Origin: RGIG6919 sp045531905
GTDB lineage: Bacteria > Bacillota > Clostridia > Lachnospirales > Lachnospiraceae
Assembly (NCBI GenBank): GCA_045531905.1
Contig: JAZSEY010000004.1
Coordinates: forward strand, 1-64,000
Direction of reading: 5' to 3'
Length of the DNA stretch: 64,000 nucleotides
Position 1 is the stretch's first letter, and every line of letters begins with the position of its first letter. The notes beneath the pieces are model-generated. The model was given only the letters and a program-made list of their open reading frames with translations. It had not been told where the DNA came from and ran no database searches. Positions 19,081 to 28,243 of this stretch are shown one piece after another. Both the position numbers and the translations under genes were made by a program.

Positions 19081-20244
19081 TTACTCCAAATACTCTTTTA
19101 ACTTTCTGCTGCGACTTGGATGGCGAAGTTTTCTGAGCGCCTTTGCCTCAATCTGACGAATACGCTCTCTGGTAACCTCAAATTCCTTACCTACTTCTTC
19201 CAAAGTTCTAGAACGTCCATCCTCTAAACCAAAACGAAGGCGAAGCACCTTCTGCTCACGTTCTGTCAAGGTGCCTAAAACCTCTTCTAACTGCTCACGA
19301 AGCAAGGTAAATGCAGCAGCCTCTGCAGGTACAGGTACGTTATCATCCTGAATGAAATCTCCTAAATGACTGTCTTCCTCTTCACCAATTGGAGTCTCTA
19401 AAGACACCGGTTCTTGAGAAATCTTCAAAATCTCTCTTACTCTCTCTACTGGAATTTCCATTTCCTTTGCAATTTCCTCAGGAAGCGGCTCTCTTCCAAG
19501 TTCCTGCAATAACTGTCTGGAAATACGAATTAACTTATTGATTGTCTCAACCATGTGCACTGGAATACGAATAGTTCTCGCCTGGTCTGCAATCGCTCTT
19601 GTAATTGCCTGACGAATCCACCATGTTGCGTAAGTTGAGAATTTGTAACCCTTGCGATAATCAAACTTTTCAACAGCCTTAATCAAACCTAAGTTACCTT
19701 CCTGAATTAAATCAAGGAACAGCATACCTCTACCAACGTAACGCTTTGCAATACTAACAACCAAACGAAGATTTGCCTCTGCCAATTTTTTCTTAGCAGC
19801 CTCATCTCCAGCTTCCATTCTTTGTGCAAGGTCAATTTCCTCTTCAGCAGTTAACAAAGGAACTTTACCGATTTCCTTTAGATACATACGAACAGGGTCC
19901 TCAATGCTGACACCGTCCGGTACTGTTAAATCAATCTCGATTTCCTCTTCGCTATCTGCATCAAATTCAATATCATCCGGTTCATCATCCACGTCATCTG
20001 TAATCGTAAGGATATCGACGCCCTTTTCTTCAAAGAACTGGAAAATGTGCTCCATACGTTCTCTGGTAAGCTCAATTTCCTTTACACTCATGAAGTAGTC
20101 GATAAATTCTCTATCCTCGATTACATTCTTTTTCTTTCTTGCAATTTCTAACAGCTCATTCAATTTTACTTCTACTAATGCATCTTGCTCCTCTGCTGTT
20201 AATACTTTTACTTCTTTTGTTTTCTCTGACTTTTTTGCTGCCAT
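19081..20244 (-). CDS. rpoD: primary sigma factor RpoD (sigma-A)
   Basis: 387 aa from MAAKKSEK, with GGAAGG about nine bases upstream. Longer frames to 20283 lack a better site. Region 1.1 is short and acidic. Region 1.2 is DPVRMYLKEIGKVPLL. Region 2 includes FLDLIQEGNLGLIKAVEKF and YKFSTYATWWIRQAI (-10 recognition). Region 3 follows, and region 4.2 is the helix-turn-helix around VTRERIRQIEAKALRKLR that reads the -35 box. It directs RNA polymerase to housekeeping promoters such as those annotated here. The gene lies 72 bp after dnaG, forming the dgt-dnaG-rpoD macromolecular-synthesis cluster. Confidence 0.95.
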   Translation of the reverse strand: MAAKKSEKTKEVKVLTAEEQDALVEVKLNELLEIARKKKNVIEDREFIDYFMSVKEIELTRERMEHIFQFFEEKGVDILTITDDVDDEPDDIEFDADSEEEIEIDLTVPDGVSIEDPVRMYLKEIGKVPLLTAEEEIDLAQRMEAGDEAAKKKLAEANLRLVVSIAKRYVGRGMLFLDLIQEGNLGLIKAVEKFDYRKGYKFSTYATWWIRQAITRAIADQARTIRIPVHMVETINKLIRISRQLLQELGREPLPEEIAKEMEIPVERVREILKISQEPVSLETPIGEEEDSHLGDFIQDDNVPVPAEAAAFTLLREQLEEVLGTLTEREQKVLRLRFGLEDGRSRTLEEVGKEFEVTRERIRQIEAKALRKLRHPSRSRKLKEYLE

Positions 20245-20316
20245 TTTATTCATCCTTCCATAAATTAAATCTATTGTTGCCATTTTATCTAAAAATATAC
20301 GAACACCCTATGCCTG

Positions 20317-22083
20317 CTACTTAGGCATCTGCCAGTTTAAAATTTCAGCCTTTTGTTTCAAAAGTTTTTGCAGTTGCTCAAGCGGTGCCCCACTTCCGAT
20401 ACGATGTTGTATTGACTCCAGTTTTACCTTTCGTACAAGGTCTGTCAAAATCTGCCTCTCATCCTCCTCATCTGAGTGATATTTCAGAGTTGTTTGACAG
20501 ATTTCTGCAGCCTGTTTTTGCTGTTCTAAGTCTGTAAACTGATTGATAATCATCGCCGGCATCACATCACCCGTCTTTTCATACTGATCGTAGATGGCCT
20601 CTGCCACTTCCTTCATTACCGGTTGATAGAAATCTTCTCTTTCTACCATATCCTTTAACTTCTCTATCAGTAGCGGCTCATTCACAAAGTATGTGAGTAA
20701 CAGTTTGTGAGATTCCTTTTTCGTCTCTTCTATTAGTTTCTGCCTGTCCACTCGACGCTTCACAGGTGTCTCCTCATCTACCTCACCGGTCACTTGACGA
20801 TAACCAATCTGATTCACTCTATCCTGTAACAATTTTGCATCCATGTGATATATCCTAGCTGCACTTTCGCAATAATTGTTACGTTCCATCGGCTCTTCGA
20901 TGGTTGTTAAAAGGTCCACTAATTCCTTTTGGAATCTGGTCTTTTCCTCTGGATCATCCAATTGGTATTCTTTGGCAAGCTGTGCCATCTGAAATTCCAT
21001 AGCACTTTTTGCTTTATCTATGCGCTCTTCAAACCCCTCAACGCCCAAATTCTGAATAAACTCATCCGGATCTTTGTATGGTTGCATATCTATAATCCGC
21101 ACAGAATATCCAAAAGGCGCCAGCGTCCGAATCGCCTTCATCGCCGCTTTGGTTCCTGCACCATCACTGTCATATGCCAAATACACTTTGTCCGTATATC
21201 GTTTTAACAGTTGCGCCTGTTCCGGTGTAAATGCAGTACCCAAAGAGGCAACCGCATTATCAAATCCTGCCTGATGCATGGAAATCACATCCATGTACCC
21301 TTCGCATAAAATGATGCCTTTTCGCTTTGACTTTTTTGCCAGCCATAATCCATAAAGATTTCTGCGCTTATTAAATACAGCGGTTTCTTTTGAATTCAAA
21401 TACTTGGGTTCACCTTCACCCATGACACGTCCACCAAAACCGATAACCTTTCCATTGGCATCCAAAATCGGATACATCACGCGATTCCAGAACTTATCAC
21501 GTCCGCCCTGCACCTCGTCCAGTTCAACCAAACCGGAATCCTTTAACAACTGATCTGTATATCCTTTATGTTTTAAGTACTGATACAAATCATCCCGGAA
21601 TACATCCGCAAAACCCAGTGCAAATTTAGTTATCACTTCATCAGAGATACCTCGCTTTCTAAGATACTCATATCCCCGCTTCCCTTTTTCCTGTTTCAGC
21701 AAATAGTGAAAATATCCAGCAGCAACCTTATTCATCTCCAATAATGAAGCCCTATAATCTGCTTTTTCCTTTTCTCCAGGTTGCCATTCTCTTTCAGGCA
21801 ACGTCATCCCCGCTCTGTCAGCTAATTCTTTTATTGCTTCACCAAAGGTCATATTTTCATATTTCATTAAAAACGTGAACACATTACCTGCTTCATGACA
21901 GCCAAAACAGTAATACATTTGTTTATTTCGGCTTACTTTGAAAGATGCGTGTTTCTCCTGATGAAATGGACAACACGCCTGATAATCACTACCGCTTTTT
22001 TCCAAATGCACATAGCTATTAATCACATCTACAATGTCATTTCTGCTTCTCACGTCTTCTATTACATCTTCACTGTAATACAT
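20317..22083 (-). CDS. dnaG: DNA primase
   Basis: 588 aa starting at MYYSEDVI, with AGAAGAG upstream; a frame to 22110 adds nine residues and is less likely. The CHC2 zinc ribbon is CCPFHQEKH...YYCFGCHEAGN (about 37-65). The Toprim catalytic domain contains LCEGYMDVISMHQ and AYDSDGAGTKA. The C-terminal helical region is the helicase-binding domain. It synthesises RNA primers for lagging-strand replication with the DnaB helicase. It lies 14 bp after dgt. Confidence 0.95.
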   Translation of the reverse strand: MYYSEDVIEDVRSRNDIVDVINSYVHLEKSGSDYQACCPFHQEKHASFKVSRNKQMYYCFGCHEAGNVFTFLMKYENMTFGEAIKELADRAGMTLPEREWQPGEKEKADYRASLLEMNKVAAGYFHYLLKQEKGKRGYEYLRKRGISDEVITKFALGFADVFRDDLYQYLKHKGYTDQLLKDSGLVELDEVQGGRDKFWNRVMYPILDANGKVIGFGGRVMGEGEPKYLNSKETAVFNKRRNLYGLWLAKKSKRKGIILCEGYMDVISMHQAGFDNAVASLGTAFTPEQAQLLKRYTDKVYLAYDSDGAGTKAAMKAIRTLAPFGYSVRIIDMQPYKDPDEFIQNLGVEGFEERIDKAKSAMEFQMAQLAKEYQLDDPEEKTRFQKELVDLLTTIEEPMERNNYCESAARIYHMDAKLLQDRVNQIGYRQVTGEVDEETPVKRRVDRQKLIEETKKESHKLLLTYFVNEPLLIEKLKDMVEREDFYQPVMKEVAEAIYDQYEKTGDVMPAMIINQFTDLEQQKQAAEICQTTLKYHSDEEDERQILTDLVRKVKLESIQHRIGSGAPLEQLQKLLKQKAEILNWQMPK

Positions 22084-22097
22084 ATCATCTCTTCTTT

Positions 22098-23102
22098 CTA
22101 CATTCCCCAAGATGTGGGTTCAAATAGTTTTCGGAACATATATACCGCATAGGTATCCGTCATACCTGCAATATAATCACAAACAACTATCTCTTTTGAC
22201 ACATCTTCCGTAATCATCTGCACATATTCTTGTGGCATCTGCTCCGGTTGTTCCATATAATAACAAAACAATTGCTCCATCATCCGGTCAGCCTTTTCTT
22301 CCTCTACCTTTGCAACAGAACCTACGTACACATGGGCAAACATAAATTTACGGATATCCTGCATCGCCTCATACACCTCTTTCGATGCAACAATATCATC
22401 CTTATCCTGACTATTTTTTACAATATCACGAATCATGGTGTTCAAACGACTCTTGGTAGATGTACCAAGAACTGTTTTCAACTCCTTCGGTATATCATCC
22501 TCACTGATAATATGTCCGCGTATCGCATCGTCGATATCGTGATTTATGTAGGCAATCTTATCTGATAACCGAACAATCTTTCCTTCTAATGTAGAAGGTT
22601 CTGTACTGGTTTTGTGATTTAAAATACCATCCAACACTTCTTCTGTTAAATTCAAACCTTTGCCCTTATTCTCCAAGACTTCAACTACGCGAATACTCTG
22701 TTCATTATGCGCAAATCCCACTGAACACAATCGGTTTAATGCACGTTCTCCAGCATGTCCAAATGGAGTATGTCCCAAATCGTGGCCATAAGAAATTGCT
22801 TCTGTCAAATCCTCGTTCAGTTTTAATGTTCTTGCAATTGTCCTGGCAATTTGTGACACTTCCAAGGTATGTGTCATCCGTGTACGATAGTGATCCCCCT
22901 CTGGCGATAGAAAAACCTGTGTTTTTTGTTTTAATCGACGAAAAGATTTAGCATGCAGAATGCGATCACGATCTCTTTGATACACAGTTCGCATATCACA
23001 TTGCTCTTCTTCTCGTTTTCTGCCTTTTGTTTCATCACTAAACGCAGCACATGGTCGAAAAATCATATGTTCTCTTTGTTCTAATTCTTCACGAATCGTC
23101 AC
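22098..23102 (-). CDS. dgt: deoxyguanosinetriphosphate triphosphohydrolase-like HD protein
   Basis: 334 aa from a GTG start that gives the family-typical beginning TIREELEQRE. GAGGAG lies seven bases before it, whereas an ATG at 23132 would add ten residues. The HD-domain residues are visible: RRLKQKTQVF and RMTHTLEVSQIAR, then the SYGHDLGHTPFGHAGE metal site, and SDKIAYINHDIDD. It hydrolyses dNTPs to nucleoside and triphosphate, and the preferred substrate varies within the family. It leads the dgt-dnaG-rpoD cluster. Confidence 0.88.
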   Translation of the reverse strand: MTIREELEQREHMIFRPCAAFSDETKGRKREEEQCDMRTVYQRDRDRILHAKSFRRLKQKTQVFLSPEGDHYRTRMTHTLEVSQIARTIARTLKLNEDLTEAISYGHDLGHTPFGHAGERALNRLCSVGFAHNEQSIRVVEVLENKGKGLNLTEEVLDGILNHKTSTEPSTLEGKIVRLSDKIAYINHDIDDAIRGHIISEDDIPKELKTVLGTSTKSRLNTMIRDIVKNSQDKDDIVASKEVYEAMQDIRKFMFAHVYVGSVAKVEEEKADRMMEQLFCYYMEQPEQMPQEYVQMITEDVSKEIVVCDYIAGMTDTYAVYMFRKLFEPTSWGM

Positions 23103-23191
23103 TGTCAATCTCCTCTCAACCATTTCACTCATAAAAAGTCACCTATGACTAATTTTCTCCAAAATTTTGATTTTTCCTTTTTTTATTTAAA

Positions 23192-23219
23192 AAAAGGCTG
23201 AATAAAAATTCAGCCTTTT
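23192..23219 (-). terminator. terminator of the PpiC-like lipoprotein gene
   Basis: AAAAGGCTGAAT pairs with ATTCAGCCTTTT across a four-base loop, followed on the minus strand by a T run. It separates this gene from dgt. Confidence 0.9.
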
Positions 23220-23228
23220 CTCTATCTA

Positions 23229-24281
23229 CTACTCTTCAGTAGCATTGATACTCATATTGTTCTTTGCCATATATCTTGCAATATCAACCAAAGTCATCTT
23301 TTCCCATGTGTCACCGATGAAATCGTCTTCTTCCACCGGCATAGAACCTACCCATACTGATTCCATCTGCGTGTATGCGTTCTGTGCTTCCTGATTTGCA
23401 TATGCTTCAATAAAGAAATCCTTATATTCTGTATCATTCTTGTTCTTCATCTGCATAACCATATATCCGGATTCATCTTCATATATGGTAGATACTTCGC
23501 CATTCTCTAAAGTCTCTAATATATTATTCAAATCTTCTTTGTAAATACCTACAAATGTTCTCTGTGTATCAGCGACTACAGCATCTCCTAATTCGGCTGC
23601 CATCTCTTCAATGGAACCACCATCTATAACCTTCTGTCTGAACTCCTCAGCCTTCTTTTTCTGTTCTGCCTTCTGATCATCTGTAAAAGCAACCTCAGCA
23701 CCATTCTCATCTGTACTACTAATCGGGAATGTTACATAATAAAGCTCAATAAATCGCTTATCGTCAAACTGCTCATGCGCTTCCTTCATATAATCCGCAG
23801 TTAAATCTGTCATTGCCTTATCCTGAAGTTTTGTAATGTATCTTTGTTCTACAAACAACTGTCTTACTGCATCTCTGGAAATTCCATATGCATCAAACAA
23901 TTCCTCAGAATATGTCTCATAGAAACGATCCACCGTCTCGTCAATTTCCTTTTCTTCTTCCTCATTAATCTCTATATCAGCAGTCAAGGCTACCTGATAC
24001 TTTGCCTTTGCCGACTGAATCTGCTCTAATATGGCAGACTTATAAGTAGATAAAGACTCAACAGCTGTTTTCTCATCCAAACCATACATATAGCAACACT
24101 GAATCGCATACAAATACAATTCGTCTGCTGTTACAGTCTCTTCTCCAACCTTCATTACTTCTAACGCCTTTGCTTCATCAGCTGTATACTTTTGCTTTAG
24201 CGAACCACAACCCGTCAATGCTCCCATTAAGCAAACACCAGTTGCCAACAACGCCAATAGCTTATATCCTTTTCTTCGCAT
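23229..24281 (-). CDS. PpiC/SurA-like peptidyl-prolyl isomerase lipoprotein
   Basis: 350 aa from the ATG with GGAGG eight bases upstream. The signal peptide ends in lipobox LTGC (Cys near residue 25). A helical SurA_N-like region (about 40-175) contains YLYAIQCCYMYG and ends near the TKLQDKAM helix. A parvulin-like domain follows (about 180-300), with RFIELYYVTFP, EMAAELGD and TIYEDESGYMVMQ. It is probably a surface-anchored foldase like PrsA. The parvulin core looks divergent, so isomerase activity is uncertain. It has its own promoter and terminator. Confidence 0.75.
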   Translation of the reverse strand: MRRKGYKLLALLATGVCLMGALTGCGSLKQKYTADEAKALEVMKVGEETVTADELYLYAIQCCYMYGLDEKTAVESLSTYKSAILEQIQSAKAKYQVALTADIEINEEEEKEIDETVDRFYETYSEELFDAYGISRDAVRQLFVEQRYITKLQDKAMTDLTADYMKEAHEQFDDKRFIELYYVTFPISSTDENGAEVAFTDDQKAEQKKKAEEFRQKVIDGGSIEEMAAELGDAVVADTQRTFVGIYKEDLNNILETLENGEVSTIYEDESGYMVMQMKNKNDTEYKDFFIEAYANQEAQNAYTQMESVWVGSMPVEEDDFIGDTWEKMTLVDIARYMAKNNMSINATEE

Positions 24282-24320
24282 TGTGTATTCCTCCAATATT
24301 CTTGCTTATCACACTTGACC

Positions 24321-24349
24321 ATTGTATTATATTTGCTCATTTTATGCAA
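24321..24349 (-). promoter_or_regulatory. sigma-A promoter of the PpiC-like lipoprotein gene
   Basis: On the minus strand TTGCAT, a 17 bp spacer and TACAAT, about 40 bases before the start codon. Confidence 0.65.
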
Positions 24350-24402
24350 GTCTTTGAGGCTATAATTCATAATTTTGTCACAATAAGCGAACACATAAAA
24401 AA

Positions 24403-24425
24403 GGGACTATCCAAAGGATAGTCCC
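24403..24425 (-). terminator. terminator of the sugar ABC operon
   Basis: GGGACTATCC (24403-24412) pairs with GGATAGTCCC (24416-24425), followed by T6 on the minus strand. Confidence 0.9.
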
Positions 24426-24446
24426 CAAAAATCTTTGTAATATGAA

Positions 24447-25319
24447 TTACTCTTTTACACCACCAAGTGCAACACCCGCGATAATATACTTCGAAAGTGA
24501 GAAGTAAATTACGAAGATAGGAAGCACTGTTAAGAAGAGACCTAAGTAAATCATACCGTAGTCAGATCTAAACTGCTCAGATCTCATACTCTGTACGAAC
24601 ATAGGTAATGTAATCTTCTTCTGGTTCTGAATAATCATTGTAGGTGTATACAAGTTATTCCATGATGCAACGAACGCGAAAATAGCCTGTGTTGCCATAG
24701 CTGGCTTCATCAATGGTAATGCGATTCTGTTGAATGTAGCAAACTCGCCTGAACCATCAATTCTGGCAGCCTCGATAATCTCCAATGATAAAGCACTTGA
24801 CATGTACTGCTTCATAAAGTAAACGGTACTTGGTGCTGCGATACCTGGAATAATTAATGGCCAGTATGTATCATACATGTTCATCTTAATCATAGCCTGT
24901 ACGAAACCGATGATAGTAACCTGTGCAGGAATCATCATGATTGCTAAGATGAATGTCCAAGCCATATCTCTACCCTTGAACTGATATACTGTTAAGCCAT
25001 AAGCTGTCAATGTTGCACAATAAACCTGTAATGCAGTTGTTGGCACAGAAATTAATAAACTGTGTAACATAGCACCCCAAATAGAGGTCTGCATACCATC
25101 TGACTTCTCCATCAAAGAAGCCCAGTTATTAAAGAAATTAGTGCTTGGGAAAATATGAATACCCTGCTGGATACTATTTGAATCCCAAGTAGAGTTGATA
25201 ACCATTACGTAGAATGGGAAAATACTCAATACACAGAGAATAACGCAAATTACATGTCTGAAAATCTTCTGTGTTTTAATATATGCGCTGTAACTAGCGT
25301 CATTTGAATTCTTAGCCAT
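24447..25319 (-). CDS. carbohydrate ABC transporter permease (MalG/CUT1 type)
   Basis: 290 aa with six membrane helices. The EAA loop that contacts the ATPase is EAARIDGSGEFATFNRIALPLMKPA-like (about 200-225). A cytoplasmic N-terminus precedes the first helix (FRHVICVILCVLSIFPFYVMVIN). It pairs with the permease encoded 16 bp upstream to form the channel for a sugar or oligosaccharide. No ATPase gene is in the cluster, as is usual for CUT1 systems that share a common MsmX-type ATPase. Last gene of the operon. Confidence 0.9.
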   Translation of the reverse strand: MAKNSNDASYSAYIKTQKIFRHVICVILCVLSIFPFYVMVINSTWDSNSIQQGIHIFPSTNFFNNWASLMEKSDGMQTSIWGAMLHSLLISVPTTALQVYCATLTAYGLTVYQFKGRDMAWTFILAIMMIPAQVTIIGFVQAMIKMNMYDTYWPLIIPGIAAPSTVYFMKQYMSSALSLEIIEAARIDGSGEFATFNRIALPLMKPAMATQAIFAFVASWNNLYTPTMIIQNQKKITLPMFVQSMRSEQFRSDYGMIYLGLFLTVLPIFVIYFSLSKYIIAGVALGGVKE

Positions 25320-25335
25320 GATCTACGTCCCCCCC

Positions 25336-26313
25336 TTATCGAATTACTGCATGCTTCTGCTTTGGTTCTCTATCTCTTGTTAAAATGAAGAACAAGATAC
25401 TGATAACTAATGTTACAGCGAAGAGAAGCATAGAAGCTGCTGCTGCCTTACCATAGTTTCTAGCTGTAATACCATATGCTCTGATAATCATAGTGATTGT
25501 ATCAGTTGCACCGAAGTTGTCTACAACAGGGAGACCACGATATGACTGGTCAACGTTGAACAACGCTGGGATATCGTACATCTGCAAACCACCGATTGCT
25601 GATGTAACCAATGTAAACTGAATAATTGGCTTTAATAATGGTAATGTAATATTGAAGAACTGCTGTGTACCACTTGCACCGTCTACCATAGCAGCTTCAT
25701 ATAATGATGGGTTAATACCCAAAATACCAGCGATTAATACGATCATAGTATTACCATACCACATCCAGAACTGCATAAATGCGATGAAGCCCATTGACCA
25801 TCCTGCATGCTCCATGAAGTTATATTCCTGAGAAATAATACCTGCATCACGCATCATACCAGAAATAGGACCATTCATACTGAATAATGAGTAGAATAAT
25901 ACAGCGATTGTAGATGCTGTAATAATATTAGGCATGTACATGATAACCTTATAGGCACCCTGTCCCTTTAACTTGACTACATTATCTGTAAACCAAGCTG
26001 CCAAAACTAACGCTAATAAAATCTGTGGAATGAAGTTACATACCCACATAATGATTGTGTTACGAATCGCAACACAAACCTCTGTATCCAAGAACACACC
26101 TGAACGAGTACCAAAGAGTACGTCGCCGTAGTTCTTAAAGTTGTTCCATCCGCCTTTTACAACACCATCAAGACCTTTGAAATAATATGTAACAAAGCTC
26201 AAGTAGATTGTGTAAATCAATGGGTACAACTGGAAAATCAAAAATACGATAAAGAATGGAGCGATGAACATATATCCATACTTACCATACTCAACTGTCT
26301 TCTTCTTATTCAT
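25336..26313 (-). CDS. carbohydrate ABC transporter permease (MalF/UgpA type)
   Basis: 325 aa from MNKKKTVEY. GGGGAAGTG sits about five bases before this ATG, so a frame reaching 26382 is not the start. Six helices are seen, including GYMFIAPFFIVFLIFQLYPLIY and a periplasmic region around PDREP. The EAA loop is YEAAMVDGASGTQQFFNITLPLLKP. It is the partner of the MalG-type permease. A hairpin (26454-26477) lies between this gene and the binding-protein gene. Confidence 0.9.
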   Translation of the reverse strand: MNKKKTVEYGKYGYMFIAPFFIVFLIFQLYPLIYTIYLSFVTYYFKGLDGVVKGGWNNFKNYGDVLFGTRSGVFLDTEVCVAIRNTIIMWVCNFIPQILLALVLAAWFTDNVVKLKGQGAYKVIMYMPNIITASTIAVLFYSLFSMNGPISGMMRDAGIISQEYNFMEHAGWSMGFIAFMQFWMWYGNTMIVLIAGILGINPSLYEAAMVDGASGTQQFFNITLPLLKPIIQFTLVTSAIGGLQMYDIPALFNVDQSYRGLPVVDNFGATDTITMIIRAYGITARNYGKAAAASMLLFAVTLVISILFFILTRDREPKQKHAVIR

Positions 26314-26448
26314 GTTTTCACTTCCCCATATTCTTATTTTTACTTCGTAAGCACCGTTTTTCCGCGTCCGCCCATTAGACATTTTGTAAAAACGACCTAA
26401 TCAAAAGGCAGTCTTTATAAAATGTCCAACAGTGACATAATGCTTATT

Positions 26449-26482
26449 AAAACTATGCACCGGCATAGCCGGTGCATAGAAA
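26449..26482 (-). terminator. intra-operon hairpin (attenuator) after the binding-protein gene
   Basis: CTATGCACCGG pairs with CCGGTGCATAG around 26453-26478, followed on the minus strand by TTTTAATAA. Such partial terminators commonly lower permease expression relative to the binding protein, which is an inference here. Confidence 0.7.
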
Positions 26483-26504
26483 AGTTAAAACAACAACTGT
26501 TGAA

Positions 26505-27893
26505 TTACTCTACAGTAATAACATCACCATAAGACTCAGCAACCTTGTTCTTGATGATCTCGATTGCATCTTCAACTGTTGCAGCCTCACCTGAAGAGTA
26601 AGCTAATGCAGCAGCATCCATATAACCGTTGAAAGTCATATCGTAAGATGTAGCGTAAGCATTAACGATCTTATCAGCCTGAGCAGCCCATGTCTCAACT
26701 GGGTTCTGTCCACCTAACATATCAGATGCACCATCACCATTGTCGATACACTTCTGAACAGCTACTTTGTTGTTTACATAGTCGAATGTGCTCTTCATAT
26801 GCTCATACATGAAATCAGCATCACAGCAAAGTGTATAAGCGATGAATGCAGCTAATTCTGGGTTAGGAGTATCCTTACCTACTGCTAAGTAAGAACCACC
26901 CCAGAAGTAATCTACAGGACCAGCACATACTCTCCAATCACCCTTGTGATCTACAGAGTTGATTGACCAGTATACGAACCATGTACATCCGAAGTAACCA
27001 AATACCTTACCATCGAAACCTGATGACCAAGCATCATCCCACATAGAAGACTTGTTTGTATAGCCACCATCATATAACTTCTTGTTTGTCTCTAAGTACT
27101 CGTTAACACTAGCGTCGATGTTTAACTTGCCATCAGCTACCCAAGCACCCTGCTTGTTGTTGATGAATAAGTACTTAACATCGTCTGGACCTGAAAGCAT
27201 TGAGTAACCAGCAGCCTTCATCTGATCAGCTGTAGCGAAGAATGCATCCCAATCCTTAACAGCTTCCTGAACCTTAGCAGGATCATCTGAACCTAAAACT
27301 TCTGCAGCGATGTCTGCACGGTAGCAGAAACATCCTGGAGTTGCCTGCCATGAAAGACCCTTTAACTGGCCATCGATGGTAGCGTGATCCTTTGTATACT
27401 GATAAGCATCAGCGTACATAGCATCTGTAATACCTAAGTCATAAAGATTAGCTGTGTAGCTAGACTCCATGAAGTGCTTTGCCATATCTGTATCCATAGC
27501 AATGATAGATGGATACTGATCACCAGCACCTGTAATAGCGTTCTCTACAGCAGTCTTGTACTCGTCAGAAGTACCACCTACACCAAGGTTAACGTTCTCG
27601 ATTAAGTCAGCATACTCTGGATACTTTGTCTTGAACTCCTTGTCGATGATATCGCCTAACTCACTATTCCATGAGTAAACGTAAATCTTCTCACCATCTG
27701 TACCTGGTGCTTCCATAGTTGCAGCTTCCTCAGCTGCTGCTGTTGTGTCAGCATCATCAGCTGCTGCTGCTGTTGTGTCGTCTGCTGCTGGAGCAGCTGT
27801 TGTTGTAGCCTCTTCCTTACCGCCACAAGCTACAAGAGATAATCCCATAGCTAAAGCTAAAGATAAAGCTAAGCCTTTTTTGAATTTTTTCAC
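26505..27893 (-). CDS. sugar ABC transporter substrate-binding lipoprotein
   Basis: 462 aa. The signal peptide with lipobox LVAC (Cys near 23) anchors it to the membrane. An Ala/Thr/Asp-rich low-complexity linker of about 45 residues follows, then a bacterial extracellular solute-binding protein type 1 fold (KIYVYSWNSELGDIIDKEF, and AWVADGKL). It delivers a carbohydrate to the two permeases encoded downstream. Substrate not deducible. It leads the operon and has a 5' leader of about 190 bases. Confidence 0.88.
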   Translation of the reverse strand: MKKFKKGLALSLALAMGLSLVACGGKEEATTTAAPAADDTTAAAADDADTTAAAEEAATMEAPGTDGEKIYVYSWNSELGDIIDKEFKTKYPEYADLIENVNLGVGGTSDEYKTAVENAITGAGDQYPSIIAMDTDMAKHFMESSYTANLYDLGITDAMYADAYQYTKDHATIDGQLKGLSWQATPGCFCYRADIAAEVLGSDDPAKVQEAVKDWDAFFATADQMKAAGYSMLSGPDDVKYLFINNKQGAWVADGKLNIDASVNEYLETNKKLYDGGYTNKSSMWDDAWSSGFDGKVFGYFGCTWFVYWSINSVDHKGDWRVCAGPVDYFWGGSYLAVGKDTPNPELAAFIAYTLCCDADFMYEHMKSTFDYVNNKVAVQKCIDNGDGASDMLGGQNPVETWAAQADKIVNAYATSYDMTFNGYMDAAALAYSSGEAATVEDAIEIIKNKVAESYGDVITVE

Positions 27894-28088
27894 AAAAAAA
27901 CCCTCCTTTAATATTTTTTTGTCCGGTCAGTCTTTTCATCTGTTCTTCTTCCTACTCAAAGAGTGTTCCAAATCGCTTCATCCAAGCCGCCGAATAGTTA
28001 TTGAACCTATATAAAAACAGCCATTGCCAACTGTTGGTTCCATATAAAATTGCATGCTAAGAGCTAACACTGCCCTGTGCATAAAATG

Positions 28089-28117
28089 ATTATAGGATAT
28101 ATTAGCTAATTTTGCAA
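28089..28117 (-). promoter_or_regulatory. sigma-A promoter of the sugar ABC operon
   Basis: On the minus strand TTGCAA, a 17 bp spacer and TATAAT. The -35 box lies inside the cre-like site. This gives a leader of about 190 bases, which contains CCAACTGTTGG and otherwise no strong structure. Confidence 0.75.
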
Positions 28118-28126
28118 GCGTTTTTT
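28112..28126 (+). promoter_or_regulatory. cre-like catabolite operator overlapping the -35 box
   Basis: The sequence TTGCAAGCGTTTTTT matches most positions of the known CcpA consensus WTGNAARCGNWWWCA. Overlap with the -35 box would make CcpA-type binding repressive. Other LacI-family regulators bind similar sites. Confidence 0.5.
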
Positions 28127-28243
28127 TCGTATTTATTATCTTTTTTGCACATTTTTCACCAAAAAATGACGCCCTTTGCAATATATCTAAAAAAATCCCA
28201 TCTTGTTTTTGTAATAATTGTACAAATGTTGATTTTTGTCAAT

